Position numbers and translations under genes: made by a program. From Methylobacterium phyllostachyos (GTDB lineage Bacteria; Pseudomonadota; Alphaproteobacteria; Rhizobiales; Beijerinckiaceae), in contig NZ_FNHS01000001.1 in assembly GCF_900103445.1 (NCBI RefSeq), forward strand, positions 248,001-312,000: a DNA stretch of 64,000 bases. Direction: 5' to 3'. Positions 39,332 through 48,529 of this stretch are shown here, piece by piece. Under the pieces are notes generated by a model that saw only the letters and a program-made list of their open reading frames with translations, was not told the origin of the DNA and did no database searches. Position 1 is the stretch's first letter, and every line of letters starts with the position of its first letter.

Positions 39332-40315
39332 TCAGCCCCGGGGGAATTCGAGGCCCATCTCGCGGTAGCGCGCGGGGTCGTCGGCCCAGTTCTCCCGCAC
39401 CTTCACGTGCAGGAACAGGTGAACCTTCGCGTCGGCCGCCTCGGCGATCTCGATCCGGGCCGCCTGTCCGATCGACCGGATGGTCTGGCCGCCCTTGCCG
39501 AGCACGATCGAGCGCTGGCTCTCGCGCTCCACGAAGATCGTCTGCTCGATCCGAACCGACCCGTCTGCCCGGACCTGCCACTGGTCGGTCTCGACCGTGG
39601 AGCGGTAAGGCAATTCCTCATGCAGCCGGTCGTAGATCTTCTCGCGGGTGATCTCGGCGGCCAGCATGCGCAGGGGCGCATCCGAGACCTGATCCTCCGG
39701 GTAGAGCCAGGGGCCGGCCGGCATCCGGGCGGCGAGCGCCCGCCGGAGATCCTGCACACCGCTGCCGTTCAGCGCCGAGATCATGAACGTCTCGGCGAAG
39801 GGCGCGGCGGCGTTGAGCTTGGCGGCGAGATCGAGCAGGCGCTCGCGGGCGATCAGGTCGATCTTGTTGAGGATCAGCAGCTTGTCGCGCTTCACCGCGT
39901 CGAGGCGGCCGAGCACGGCCTCGACCTCTTCGTCGACGCCCTTTCGAGCATCCACCAGCAGGCAGACCGCGTCGGCGTCGGCGGCGCCGCTCCAGGCCGA
40001 ATGGACCATCGCCCGGTCGAGCCGGCGCTTGGGCGCGAAGATGCCGGGCGTGTCGACCAGCACGACCTGGGCGTTGCCCTCGATGAAGATGCCGCGCACC
40101 AACGCCCGGGTCGTCTGCACCTTGCGGGAGACGATCGACACCTTCGTGCCGACAAGGTTGTTCAGGAGCGTCGACTTGCCGGCATTCGGCACGCCGATCA
40201 GCGCGACGAAGCCGGCCCGGGCGTCGGTGGGTGTGCCCGGCAGCGCGGAGACGGCATTCGCGCCGTCCCGCGCGCCGCTCCCAAACGGAGTGTCATCCTG
40301 ATCGTGCTCGGTCAT
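39332..40315 (-). CDS. era: GTPase Era
   Basis: 327 residues; about 25 longer at the N-terminus than E. coli Era, with an acidic leader. G1 GVPNAGKST, G3 DTPGI, G4 NKID and the C-terminal KH domain (LGKGGQTIRSIGQAARIEI) are clear. Era helps 30S assembly and 16S 3' maturation. Its ATG overlaps the rnc stop by 4 bases, keeping the lepB-rnc-era coupling. Confidence 0.96.
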   Translation of the reverse strand: MTEHDQDDTPFGSGARDGANAVSALPGTPTDARAGFVALIGVPNAGKSTLLNNLVGTKVSIVSRKVQTTRALVRGIFIEGNAQVVLVDTPGIFAPKRRLDRAMVHSAWSGAADADAVCLLVDARKGVDEEVEAVLGRLDAVKRDKLLILNKIDLIARERLLDLAAKLNAAAPFAETFMISALNGSGVQDLRRALAARMPAGPWLYPEDQVSDAPLRMLAAEITREKIYDRLHEELPYRSTVETDQWQVRADGSVRIEQTIFVERESQRSIVLGKGGQTIRSIGQAARIEIAEAADAKVHLFLHVKVRENWADDPARYREMGLEFPRG

Positions 40316-41091
40316 GCTGTCTCCGTCGGCCCCGCCGCCGGCAGGGCTCCGATCCCCTCCCGCTCCATCAGCGCCTGCGCGGCCGCCTGCTCGGCGATCC
40401 GCTTCGATGTGCCCTCGCCGAGCCCGGGCGCAAGGCCCTCGACCTCGACGGCGATGCGGAACCGGGGCGCATGGTCAGGGCCGGTGCGCTCCACCACCGC
40501 GTAGGTGGGGATCGGCAAGCTTCGGCCCATGGCCCACTCCTGCAGGGCGGATTTGGCGTCGCGGCCCCGCGCCGCCGAGGCCGGCTCGCTCGGGTGGAAA
40601 TGCGCCTCGACCACCGCCCGGGCGGCATCAAACCCGGCATCAAGGTAGATGGCACCGAGAATCGCCTCGCAGACATCGGCCAGGATGGTCTGATTGCGCC
40701 GGCCGCCGCCCATCACCTCACCCTGGCCGAGAATCAGGTGCGGCCCGACTTCCCAGGCGGCCGCCACGACCGCGCAGGTCTCGCGGCGCACCAGCGCGGC
40801 GAGACGGCGCGACAGGTCGCCCTCGTCGGCCTCCGGGAACGCTGCGTAGAGCCGGTCCGCCACCGCGAGCCCGAGGACACGGTCGCCGAGGAATTCCAGG
40901 CGCTGATAGCTGCCGCCCCGGGCGCTGGCCTTGCTGGTATGGGTCAGCGCACGGGTCAGCAGACCCTGGTCGGCGAAGCTGTGCCCGATCCGCGCCTCCA
41001 GCGCGGCGAGCGGCGGGCGCGGCTTATGGCTGCGCCGGGCCCGCGCGGAGGTTGGGGGCTGGGCGGCGTCGTCCAAGTCCGGTCCGATCAA
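40312..41091 (-). CDS. rnc: Ribonuclease III
   Basis: 259 residues if started at the TTG at 41091, whose TTGA overlaps the lepB stop exactly as the other junctions overlap. The family signature RLEFLGDRVLGL (about 75-86) and the C-terminal double-stranded RNA-binding domain (DAKSALQEWAMGRSLPIPTY) are present. It cuts double-stranded RNA in rRNA and mRNA processing. A longer frame upstream to 41151 runs inside lepB and is less likely. Confidence 0.93.
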   Translation of the reverse strand: MIGPDLDDAAQPPTSARARRSHKPRPPLAALEARIGHSFADQGLLTRALTHTSKASARGGSYQRLEFLGDRVLGLAVADRLYAAFPEADEGDLSRRLAALVRRETCAVVAAAWEVGPHLILGQGEVMGGGRRNQTILADVCEAILGAIYLDAGFDAARAVVEAHFHPSEPASAARGRDAKSALQEWAMGRSLPIPTYAVVERTGPDHAPRFRIAVEVEGLAPGLGEGTSKRIAEQAAAQALMEREGIGALPAAGPTETA

Positions 41092-41879
41092 TGGATGGTC
41101 GAGAACAGGCGCGACCAGCGGACATGGGCCGGCCAGTTCCAGACCTGCCACGCCGGCGTGCCCTCATCGATCGAGAAGAAGATCATCTCGGCGCGGCCCA
41201 CGAAGTTCGCAAAGGGCACGTAACCGACATTGGCGAGATCGCGCGAATCGGTGGAGTTGTCGCGGTTGTCGCCCATCATGAAGAAGTGCCCGGCCGGGAC
41301 CGTGTAGAGTTCGGTCTTGTCCCAGAAGCCGTTGTCGCCATCGCGCTCGATCACCTTATGAACGACGCCGTTGGGCAGGGTCTCGAGGTATTGCGGAACC
41401 TTGGTCGCCTGGCCGTAGGGGTCGGTCGTCTCGTAGTCGGCGATCCGCTCGCGCTTGACCGCCTTGCCGTTGATGTTGAGCACGCCGTCGATCATCTGGA
41501 TCTTGTCGCCCGGCAGGCCGATCACGCGCTTGATGTAGTCGGTCGCATTGTCCTTCGGCAGCTTGAACACCGCGATGTCGCCGCGCTTCGGCTCGGCGCC
41601 CCAGATCCGACCGTCCGCCTGGATCGGGATGTATTCCGAAAGCGGCAGGGAGTACTTCGAGTATCCGTAGGAGTACTTCGAGACGAACAGATAATCGCCG
41701 ATCAACAGGGTCGGGACCAGGGAGCCCGAGGGGATGTTGAACGGCTGAAACAGGAGCGTCCGCACCACGAGAGCGATCAGGAGCGCCTGGATGCCGACCT
41801 TCAGCGTCTCGCGGATGCTGGCCCAGGTGCCGGTCTCGGCGGGTTTCCTGAGCGGCTTGCCGTCGTAATCCACGCGCAC
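41088..41879 (-). CDS. lepB: Signal peptidase I
   Basis: 263 residues from GTG 41879; a longer frame to 41960 is possible. One N-terminal membrane helix (about 22-41) precedes the catalytic Ser in NIPSGSLVPTLLIGDYLFV (SGSM is usual; here SGSL) and the catalytic Lys in YIKRVIGLPGDKI. FFMMGDNRDNSTDSR is the conserved C-terminal box. It removes signal peptides in the periplasm. First of the lepB-rnc-era run. Confidence 0.94.
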   Translation of the reverse strand: MRVDYDGKPLRKPAETGTWASIRETLKVGIQALLIALVVRTLLFQPFNIPSGSLVPTLLIGDYLFVSKYSYGYSKYSLPLSEYIPIQADGRIWGAEPKRGDIAVFKLPKDNATDYIKRVIGLPGDKIQMIDGVLNINGKAVKRERIADYETTDPYGQATKVPQYLETLPNGVVHKVIERDGDNGFWDKTELYTVPAGHFFMMGDNRDNSTDSRDLANVGYVPFANFVGRAEMIFFSIDEGTPAWQVWNWPAHVRWSRLFSTIH

Positions 41880-42040
41880 GTTCCGTCTTCGGTTGAGATT
41901 GCGTTGTCTTCCGCCCGCGGGGCGGCCGGGGAAGCGGTTGTCCCGAGGAATGCGCCGCAATCGTGTCCGCTGCGAGCGGCGGGTCTAGACCAAGCGCGAT
42001 CCCCCCGCAACGCGCGAGGGTGCCGGGCTAATCCGCGCCC

Positions 42041-42451
42041 TCAGCCGGTGACCGTCACCGGCAGCGCCTCGATGATCACGAAGGCTTGTGCCATCGGCGC
42101 ATCGTCGGTCAGGCTCACGTGAAGGCGGGCCTCATGGCCCTGCGGGATCAGCGTGGCGAGCCGCGCCGCCGCGCCACCGGTGAGTCGCAGGGTCGGCTGG
42201 CCGGAGGGAAGGTTCACCACCTCCATGTCGCGCCAGAACACGCCGGCGCTGAGGCCGGTGCCGAGCGCCTTGGCGCAGGCCTCCTTGGCGGCGAAGCGTC
42301 GCGCATAGCCCTCGGCGCGGGCCGCACGACCGTCGCAGCGCGCCCGCTCGCCGTCGGTGAAAACCCGGTGGGTGAAACGCTCGCCGTGGCGTCCCAGCGT
42401 CTGGGCGATCCGACGGATGTCGCAGAGGTCCGATCCGATCCCGATGATCAT
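42041..42451 (-). CDS. acpS: Holo-acyl carrier protein synthase
   Basis: 136 residues. [12 protein letters not shown] at the start holds the catalytic Asp, and [15 protein letters not shown] holds the Glu and Lys of the active site. It attaches 4'-phosphopantetheine to acyl carrier protein. The ATG overlaps the pdxJ stop by 4 bases. Confidence 0.95.
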   Translation of the reverse strand: MIIGIGSDLCDIRRIAQTLGRHGERFTHRVFTDGERARCDGRAARAEGYARRFAAKEACAKALGTGLSAGVFWRDMEVVNLPSGQPTLRLTGGAAARLATLIPQGHEARLHVSLTDDAPMAQAFVIIEALPVTVTG

Positions 42452-43197
42452 GGTCGACGCGCGCGGTCCATCGCGGCCCGCATGTCTCGCACCGCCTGCG
42501 GGAGCCCGACAAAGATCGCGTCGGCGATCAACGAATGTCCGATGTTGAGTTCCCGGATCTGCGGCAGCGCCGCCACCAGCCCGACGCTACCGAGGGTCAG
42601 CCCGTGGCCGGCATGGATCTCAAGGCCGAGGCCGGCCCCGTACTCGGCGGCGCGCCGGATCCGACCGAGTTCATGCGCGATCCGGGCCGCATCTCCGTCG
42701 AGCGCAGCCTCACAGTAGCTGCCGGTGTGAAGCTCGACCACCGGTGCCCCAAGCGCTCGGGCGGCGTCCATCACCGTCGCTTCCGGCTCGACGAACAGGG
42801 AGACGCGGATCCCCGCCTGGGCAAGCGACCGGATGCGCGGGGCGAGGTGATCGCGGCCACCGACGATGTCGAGGCCGCCCTCGGTGGTGCGTTCCTCGCG
42901 CTTCTCCGGCACGAGGCAGGCGGCGTGAGGCCGGGTGTCGAGCGCGATCGCCACCATCTCGTCGGTGGCCGCCATCTCGAAGTTGAGCGGAACGGACAGG
43001 CGGCGCTTGAGGGCCGCGATGTCGGTGTCGCGGATGTGGCGCCTGTCCTCGCGCAGATGCGCCGTGATGCCGTCCGCCCCCGCCTCGACGGCGAGCAATG
43101 CGGCGCGCACCGGGTCCGGATAATCGCCGCCGCGGGCGTTGCGGACGGTGGCGACGTGATCGATGTTGACGCCGAGGCGCAGCGTTTCGGAAGTCAT
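42448..43197 (-). CDS. pdxJ: Pyridoxine 5'-phosphate synthase
   Basis: 249 residues from ATG 43197. [44 protein letters not shown] and HAGHGLT are diagnostic TIM-barrel residues. It makes PNP from 1-deoxyxylulose 5-phosphate and 3-amino-2-oxopropyl phosphate, using the same DXP substrate as dxr. Coupled to acpS, as in many alphaproteobacteria. Confidence 0.96.
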   Translation of the reverse strand: MTSETLRLGVNIDHVATVRNARGGDYPDPVRAALLAVEAGADGITAHLREDRRHIRDTDIAALKRRLSVPLNFEMAATDEMVAIALDTRPHAACLVPEKREERTTEGGLDIVGGRDHLAPRIRSLAQAGIRVSLFVEPEATVMDAARALGAPVVELHTGSYCEAALDGDAARIAHELGRIRRAAEYGAGLGLEIHAGHGLTLGSVGLVAALPQIRELNIGHSLIADAIFVGLPQAVRDMRAAMDRARRP

Positions 43198-43566
43198 CCG
43201 CTCGTTCGTTCCAAAGTCGGCCGTTCCAAGATCGGCGTGATGCGCCGGGCTCCTGGCAGCGATATGCTGGCGTCCCCGCGCTCCGGCAAGACGGGCCGGC
43301 GCAACCGGCTGCCTCAACTTGCCAACTCGGCAAAAACCGACTATGCGCCGCCCCTCGCGTTCGCTCCGGCCGGGGGCTGAACGGACGGTGCCGCTTGCGG
43401 CACAGGGTTTCTTTGAAACCCGTCGTCCGGTGTCTCCGCCTTCGATCAACCGCTCGGGCCTGAAAATCGGCTCGAAGGGCTTGGCGCCGGGCGATCCGCG
43501 AAACGAACCGGCCCGATACAGCCGCCCCGCGCGGCCGGGCTCCTTTTGACGCTGAAAGGCCCGACG
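43198..43566. promoter_or_regulatory. Divergent gap pdxJ / rpsF
   Basis: 369 bases hold promoters in both directions and the rpsF leader. GTTCC occurs twice near 43205-43230 and GGAAC-type pairing was checked for an EcfG site without success. The bases just before rpsF form a GC-rich fold followed by CTCCTTTTGACGC; an S6:S18 leader might exist but I cannot confirm its conserved bulge. Confidence 0.4.
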
Positions 43567-44025
43567 ATGCCTCTCTACGAGCATGTGCTCTTGGCCCGCC
43601 AGGACGTGACGTCCCAGCAGGTCGAGACGATGATCGACACCTACAAGGGTGTGATCGAGCAGAACGGTGGCCGTCTCGAGAAGATCGAGATGTGGGGCGT
43701 GAAGTCCCTCGCCTACCGGATCAAGAAGAACCGCAAGGCGCATTTCGCGCTGCTCAACATCGACGCCCCGCCGGCCGCCATCGCCGAGATGGAGCGCCAG
43801 ATGCAGATCTCCGAGGACGTGCTCCGCTTCATGACCGTCCGGGTCGAGGAGCTGGATCAGGAGCCGTCCGCCATGATGCAGAAGCGCGACCGCGACGACC
43901 GCAAGGATCGCGAGCGCGGCCGTCGTCGTGACGACGAGGGCTTCGGTGGCGGCTTCGGCGGCGACCGGGGTGACCGCGGCGATCGGGGTGATCGCGGCGA
44001 GCGTAGCTTCGGTGGGGAGGGCTAA
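43567..44025 (+). CDS. rpsF: 30S ribosomal protein S6 with Gly-Asp-Arg tail
   Basis: 152 residues. The S6 core (about 1-100) includes [20 protein letters not shown] and [12 protein letters not shown]. The last ~45 residues are a charged disordered tail with repeats of Gly-Asp-Arg ([15 protein letters not shown]). It binds 16S rRNA next to S18, whose gene starts 3 bases later. The tail is longer than in E. coli. Confidence 0.96.
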   Translation: MPLYEHVLLARQDVTSQQVETMIDTYKGVIEQNGGRLEKIEMWGVKSLAYRIKKNRKAHFALLNIDAPPAAIAEMERQMQISEDVLRFMTVRVEELDQEPSAMMQKRDRDDRKDRERGRRRDDEGFGGGFGGDRGDRGDRGDRGERSFGGEG

Positions 44026-44028
44026 CCC

Positions 44029-44286
44029 ATGGCATTCGGTGCTGGTGCGGGTGCGGGCGGCGGACGCCGCCCCTTCTTCCGTCGTCGCAAGACCTGCCCG
44101 TTCTCTGGCGCGAACGCGCCGAAGATCGACTACAAGGACGTCAAGCTCCTGTCCCGCTACGTGTCCGAGCGCGGCAAGATCGTGCCGTCGCGGATCACCG
44201 CGGTCTCGGCCAAGAAGCAGCGTGAGCTCGCCCAGGCGATCAAGCGCGCCCGCTTCCTCGGCCTGCTGCCCTACGTGATCAAGTAG
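44029..44286 (+). CDS. rpsR: 30S ribosomal protein S18
   Basis: 85 residues with [19 protein letters not shown] and [20 protein letters not shown], both typical. It pairs with S6 in the 30S platform. A strong 9-bp hairpin follows its stop. Confidence 0.97.
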   Translation: MAFGAGAGAGGGRRPFFRRRKTCPFSGANAPKIDYKDVKLLSRYVSERGKIVPSRITAVSAKKQRELAQAIKRARFLGLLPYVIK

Positions 44287-44300
44287 GTCATCGAAACCCG

Positions 44301-44325
44301 CCGGCCCGGCATACGCCCGGGCCGG
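44301..44325 (+). terminator. 9-bp hairpin after rpsR
   Basis: CCGGCCCGG (44301-44309) and CCGGGCCGG (44317-44325) pair perfectly with a CATACGC loop, 15 bases after the rpsR stop. No T-run, so it could be a partial terminator or mRNA end-protecting fold before the DUF2232 gene. Confidence 0.55.
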
Positions 44326-44414
44326 TCCTCGCAGAGGGCGGCCCCGGTCGCCCGATCGTTGGGGCGCGAAGCCGCCTCTAACCCTGCCGCAGCGGCAGCG
44401 GGACAGCGGAATTC

Positions 44415-45449
44415 ATGGCACAGCATATCGGCATCGGTATCGGCGCGGGTCTCGTCTCGGCACTCCTGTTCGGGGTGCTTCTGAAGGCGACGCCGCTCGC
44501 GATCCTGCTCTACCTCGTGGCGCCGCTGCCGATCCTGATCGTCGGCCTCGGCTGGAGCCACAAGGCCGCGCTTTGGGCGGCCGCGGCCGGCAGCCTCGCG
44601 CTGGGCCTGGTGATTGCACCCTTCATGGGCCTCGCCTTCGGCGCCTATATCGCGCTGCCCGCCTGGTGGCTCGCCTATCTGACGCTCCTCGGGCGCGAAA
44701 CGCCGCAGGGCCTCGAATGGTATCCGACCGGCCGCCTGCTCGGCTGGATCGCCGCCACGGCGGCTTTGGCCTTCATCGCCATCGCGGTCCTGTCCTCACC
44801 GAACCACGCCGCCTTCGATCGGCAGCTGCGCGGCCTCGCCCAGACCCTGGTGCAGGCCCGCATGCCGGCCCCCCGCACGACCGGCGAGGCCGGCCGCACA
44901 GAGACCCCTCCGACCGAGACCGACCGGTCCGGTCCGGAAGCGGGCGGGGACGCCGGCGCAGGGCTGCAGACCGAAGACGATCAGACCGACGTCACGCGGT
45001 CGGAGATAGCCGACGCCCTCGCCCGTGTCGTGCCGGCCTTCGCGGCCAACGGCCTCGCGCTGCTCCTGACCTTCTATCTTTGGGCGTCGGCCCGGATCGT
45101 GCGGATCTCCGGCCGCCTGCCCCGGCCCTGGCCCGACCTTCCCTCCACCACGATGCCCCGGACGACGCTCGCGACCCTGGGGGCGGCCCTCCTCATGTGC
45201 TTCGCCCCTGGCTATGTCGGCGTGTTCGGCGTCGCGCTGGTCGGTGCCCTGAGCGCCGCCTTCGCGATCCAGGGGCTCGCGGCCTTCCACGACCGCTCCC
45301 GCGGCCGGCCCGGACGCGCCCTGATGCTGTTCGGCCTCTACCTGATCCTGTTCGTGACCCAGGGCATCGCCCTGGTCGCCCTCACCCTGTTCGGCCTCGC
45401 CGACACAGCCCTCGACCGCCGGCGTCCCCAGGACCGCCCGGCGCCGTGA
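44415..45449 (+). CDS. DUF2232 membrane protein
   Basis: 344 residues with about eight hydrophobic segments; helices cluster at both ends. An acidic Gly/Thr-rich loop (about 150-200) sits in the middle. The family (YybS/DUF2232) is found between rpsR and rplI in many Hyphomicrobiales and looks like a polytopic membrane protein of unknown substrate, possibly a transporter or sporulation-type membrane factor elsewhere. It is 41 bases before rplI. Confidence 0.8.
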   Translation: MAQHIGIGIGAGLVSALLFGVLLKATPLAILLYLVAPLPILIVGLGWSHKAALWAAAAGSLALGLVIAPFMGLAFGAYIALPAWWLAYLTLLGRETPQGLEWYPTGRLLGWIAATAALAFIAIAVLSSPNHAAFDRQLRGLAQTLVQARMPAPRTTGEAGRTETPPTETDRSGPEAGGDAGAGLQTEDDQTDVTRSEIADALARVVPAFAANGLALLLTFYLWASARIVRISGRLPRPWPDLPSTTMPRTTLATLGAALLMCFAPGYVGVFGVALVGALSAAFAIQGLAAFHDRSRGRPGRALMLFGLYLILFVTQGIALVALTLFGLADTALDRRRPQDRPAP

Positions 45450-45490
45450 GACCCCGGCCCCAGCGGCCGAAACCCTGAAGGAGAAAGACC

Positions 45491-46063
45491 ATGGAAGTGA
45501 TCCTGCTCGAGCGCGTGGCCAAGCTGGGCCAGATGGGCGAGACCGTGAACGTCCGCCCGGGCTTCGCCCGCAACTTCCTGCTCGCCCGCGGCAAGGCCCT
45601 GCGCGCGACGGAAGCCAACAAGAAGCACTTCGAGGCCCAGCGCGCCCAGCTCGAGGCCCGCAACCTCGACCGTAAGAAGGACGCCGAGGCGGTGGCCGAG
45701 AAGCTGAACGGCCAGAGCTTCGTCCTGATCCGCCAATCGGGCGAGACCGGCGTGCTCTACGGCTCGGTCTCGACCCGCGACCTCGCCGAGGTCGTCTCCA
45801 AGGACGGCTTCACGGTGGATCGCGGCCAGTTCACCCTGAACCAGCCGATCAAGACGCTGGGCCTGCACACCGTCCCGGTCGTGCTGCACCCCGAGGTCGA
45901 GGTCGAGATCACCGTCAACGTCGCCCGCAGCCCCGAGGAGGCCGAGCGTCAGGCCCGCGGCGAGTCGGTCACCGAGCGCGAGGCGTTCAACCTCGACGAT
46001 CTCGGCCTGGAGGTCGGCCAGGCGCTGGCCGACGCCGGCGAGGGTGCCGACGACCGCGGCTGA
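45491..46063 (+). CDS. rplI: 50S ribosomal protein L9
   Basis: 190 residues. [34 protein letters not shown] at the N-terminus (given here as the conserved L9 start, residues 3-36) and a C-terminal globular domain joined by a long helix are typical. About 40 residues longer than E. coli L9, with an acidic C-terminal tail. It follows GAAGGAGA ribosome bases. Confidence 0.96.
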   Translation: MEVILLERVAKLGQMGETVNVRPGFARNFLLARGKALRATEANKKHFEAQRAQLEARNLDRKKDAEAVAEKLNGQSFVLIRQSGETGVLYGSVSTRDLAEVVSKDGFTVDRGQFTLNQPIKTLGLHTVPVVLHPEVEVEITVNVARSPEEAERQARGESVTEREAFNLDDLGLEVGQALADAGEGADDRG

Positions 46064-46445
46064 TTGTTTTGATTCGGCGGGTCCGGGCGGCTTCAGGGCC
46101 GGTCGGATCCGCGACGGGGCGTCTCCTTCTCCTACGCATGCGGCGCACGGCGAAGATGCGCCCGGACCCGGCGCGAGACCCGCCGGGAAGCGGCTTCGCT
46201 GCACGCAGGCACTATCCCGGTATAGCGGTGAACACTGGGGATCATCGCCCCCGAGACTTGACACGTTCCAGTTTTGTTCCAGCATGGACGCTCGCCGCTC
46301 CCGAGAGTCGGCGGGCGTTCGTTTGTGCGGGTCCTACCCGGGGAAACGGACGGTCGGCTAGGCTTCGGTAACCATACCGGGGCCAAGGTCGTGCGGTGTG
46401 ATCCTGGCGCGCCCACCGCGGCGCCTGATACGGAGTCGTCCGCCG
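46064..46445. promoter_or_regulatory. Upstream region of dnaB with candidate LexA box
   Basis: 382 bases. A TTGACA box at 46258-46263 is followed at once by GTTC-N7-GTTC (46265-46268 and 46276-46279), the alphaproteobacterial LexA pattern. A weak -10 (CAGCAT) could follow at 46280-46285. The 160 bases down to the dnaB ATG contain no convincing gene. Confidence 0.45.
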
Positions 46446-47933
46446 ATGGCCCTGCCCAATGCGCTCACGGCCAAGCTCGAAGCGGTCCAGGCCGAATACC
46501 GCGTCGCCCCGCACAACGTTGACGCGGAGCAGGCCCTGCTGGGCGCGATCCTCGTGAACAACGACGCCTACTACCGGGTGTCGGACTTCCTGCTGCCCGA
46601 ACACTTCATGGAGGATGCCCACCAGCAGATCTTCACGGTGGCGGCCTCGCTGATCCGGGCCGGCAAGCTCGCCACGCCCATCACCATGAAGACCTATCTG
46701 GGCGATGCCGATTTCGGCGGCCAGACGGTGATGCAGTACCTCGCGCGGCTGGCCGCCGACGCGACCACGGTCATCAACGCGGGCGATTACGGCCGCACGA
46801 TCTACGACCTCGCCATCCGCCGCCGGCTGATCACCATCGGCGAGGATCTGGTCAACGGCGCCTACGAGGCTCCGGTGGAGCAGGCGCCCCGGGACCAGAT
46901 CGAGGAGACCGAGCGGCGGCTCTACGAGCTGGCCGAGGCCGGACGCTACGACGGCGGTTTCCAGAAATTCTCGGACGCGCTCACCGCCGCGGTCGACATG
47001 GCCGCCAAGGCCTACCAGCGCGAGGGCAAGCTCTCGGGCATCGCCACCGGCCTCACCGACCTCGACGCCAAGATGGGCGGTCTGCAACCGTCCGACCTGA
47101 TCATCCTCGCGGGGCGCCCGGCCATGGGCAAGACCTCGCTGGTGACCAACATCGCGTTCAACATCGCGAAGGCCTATCGCGGCGAGAAGCAGCCGGACGG
47201 CACGACCAAGACCGTGAATGGCGGGATCGTCGGGTTCTTCTCCCTCGAGATGTCGGCCGAGCAGCTCGCCACCCGTATCATCGCCGAGCAATCGGGCGTG
47301 CCCTCCTACAAGATCCGGCGCGGCGACATCCGGCCCGAGGATTTTTACAAGATCACCGACGCCGCCCGGGACATGCAGACGATCCCGTTCTACATCGACC
47401 AGAGCGGCGGCATCTCGATCGCGCAGCTTTCCGCGCGCGCCCGGCGCCTGAAGCGCCAGAAGGGCCTCGACCTGCTGATCGTCGATTACCTGCAGCTGCT
47501 CTCGGGCTCGGGCAAGCGCAGCGACAACCGCGTGCAGGAGATGACCGAAATCACCACCGGCATGAAGGCCCTGGCCAAGGAGCTGGCGGTGCCCGTGATC
47601 GCCCTGTCGCAGCTCTCCCGTCAGGTGGAGAACCGCGACGACAAGCGCCCGCAGCTCGCCGACCTGCGTGAGTCGGGCTCGATCGAGCAGGACGCCGACG
47701 TGGTGATGTTCGTGTTCCGCGAGGAATACTATGTCGGCAACAAGAAGCCCCGCGAAGGCACGGAAGAGTTCTTCGCCTGGGAAGCCGAGATGCAGCGCGT
47801 CCACGGCAAGGCCGAGGTGATCCTCGGCAAGCAGCGTCACGGCCCCACCGGCACCGTGGAACTGCAGTTCGACGCCAACATCACCCGGTTCTCGAACCTC
47901 GCGCAGACCGACCGGATCCCCGAGCAGATGTAA
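46446..47933 (+). CDS. dnaB: Replicative DNA helicase DnaB
   Basis: 495 residues from ATG 46446. The N-terminal helical domain (PHNVDAEQALLGAIL) is followed by the RecA-like helicase core with Walker A AGRPAMGKTSLV (about 220-230), Walker B LDLLIVDYLQL and LSQLSRQVENRDDKRPQLADL. It unwinds DNA at the replication fork. A LexA-type site upstream hints that its level may rise in DNA damage; this is uncertain. Confidence 0.96.
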   Translation: MALPNALTAKLEAVQAEYRVAPHNVDAEQALLGAILVNNDAYYRVSDFLLPEHFMEDAHQQIFTVAASLIRAGKLATPITMKTYLGDADFGGQTVMQYLARLAADATTVINAGDYGRTIYDLAIRRRLITIGEDLVNGAYEAPVEQAPRDQIEETERRLYELAEAGRYDGGFQKFSDALTAAVDMAAKAYQREGKLSGIATGLTDLDAKMGGLQPSDLIILAGRPAMGKTSLVTNIAFNIAKAYRGEKQPDGTTKTVNGGIVGFFSLEMSAEQLATRIIAEQSGVPSYKIRRGDIRPEDFYKITDAARDMQTIPFYIDQSGGISIAQLSARARRLKRQKGLDLLIVDYLQLLSGSGKRSDNRVQEMTEITTGMKALAKELAVPVIALSQLSRQVENRDDKRPQLADLRESGSIEQDADVVMFVFREEYYVGNKKPREGTEEFFAWEAEMQRVHGKAEVILGKQRHGPTGTVELQFDANITRFSNLAQTDRIPEQM

Positions 47934-47941
47934 AAGGCTGG

Positions 47942-47967
47942 CGTCGCCCGTTTTCGGATGGGCGACG
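47942..47967 (+). terminator. Hairpin after dnaB
   Basis: CGTCGCCC (47942-47949) and GGGCGACG (47960-47967) pair around a GTTTTCGGAT loop, 9 bases past the dnaB stop. No T-run follows. Confidence 0.5.
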
Positions 47968-48010
47968 AGCAGGCGGCTGTGACAGCTCCGAAGCGTGCTG
48001 CGCGCGGAAC

Positions 48011-48459
48011 GATCGCCCCGGACTGCGGGCCGACATTCATGCCTGGGCCGAGGAACAGGCGCGCTTCCTGCGCGCGGGCGCTTGGTTACGTCTCGACATC
48101 GCGCTTTGGGCGGACGAGATCGCCGGGTGGGTCGCAGCGAGCGTCATGCGCTGACCAGCGCGCTGAGCCTGATCCTGCTCCATCTGCTGAAATGGGATCC
48201 TCAGCCCAGCCGGCAAAGCCGCAGCTGGGTCACGTCGATCAGAACGCCGCGAAGCTTGGTCGAGGAGCGGCTGGACGACAGTCCCAGACCGCGATCGCAG
48301 ATCGGCGGACTGGTCGCCCGCGCTTGTCATCGTGCGCGGCTCGACGCGACGGGCGAGACTGGGGTCGACGAAGACACCTTCCCGCAGGTCTGCCCCTACA
48401 GCTGGGAGGCCATCATGACGCGATCGATCCCCTGGCCACCGGCAGACCCGCAAGCCTGA
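48011..48459 (+). pseudogene. Frameshifted DUF29-family gene
   Basis: Two frames carry one protein. The first (codons in the frame of 48032) reads DIHAWAEEQARFLRAGAWLR and on to ADEIAGW; the second, starting near 48114 in a different frame, reads GRSERHALTSALSLILLHLL and ends in EDTFPQVCPYSWEAIM. Together these match the DUF29 pattern (DxxAWxxEQAxLLR, ExIxxxGRSER, LLxHLLKW, FPxxCPYxxE). A one-base deletion between 48110 and 48120 would explain the break. No start codon is obvious before the first part, so the 5' end may also be lost. DUF29 is a short protein of unknown function. Confidence 0.8.
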
Positions 48460-48529
48460 TCGTCCGCCGCGAACCATCGCCGAACCCGCTCGTTGTGCGA
48501 GGACCCTGATCCCCGCCGCAGGAGCGACG

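Noticed and set aside
46284..46361. A 25-codon frame just after the candidate LexA box
   Set aside because: No ribosome site and Arg/Ser-rich composition; likely non-coding leader of dnaB.
47958..48509. An uninterrupted 183-codon frame over the DUF29 remnant
   Set aside because: Its product shows no family pattern, whereas the other two frames together give a DUF29 protein.
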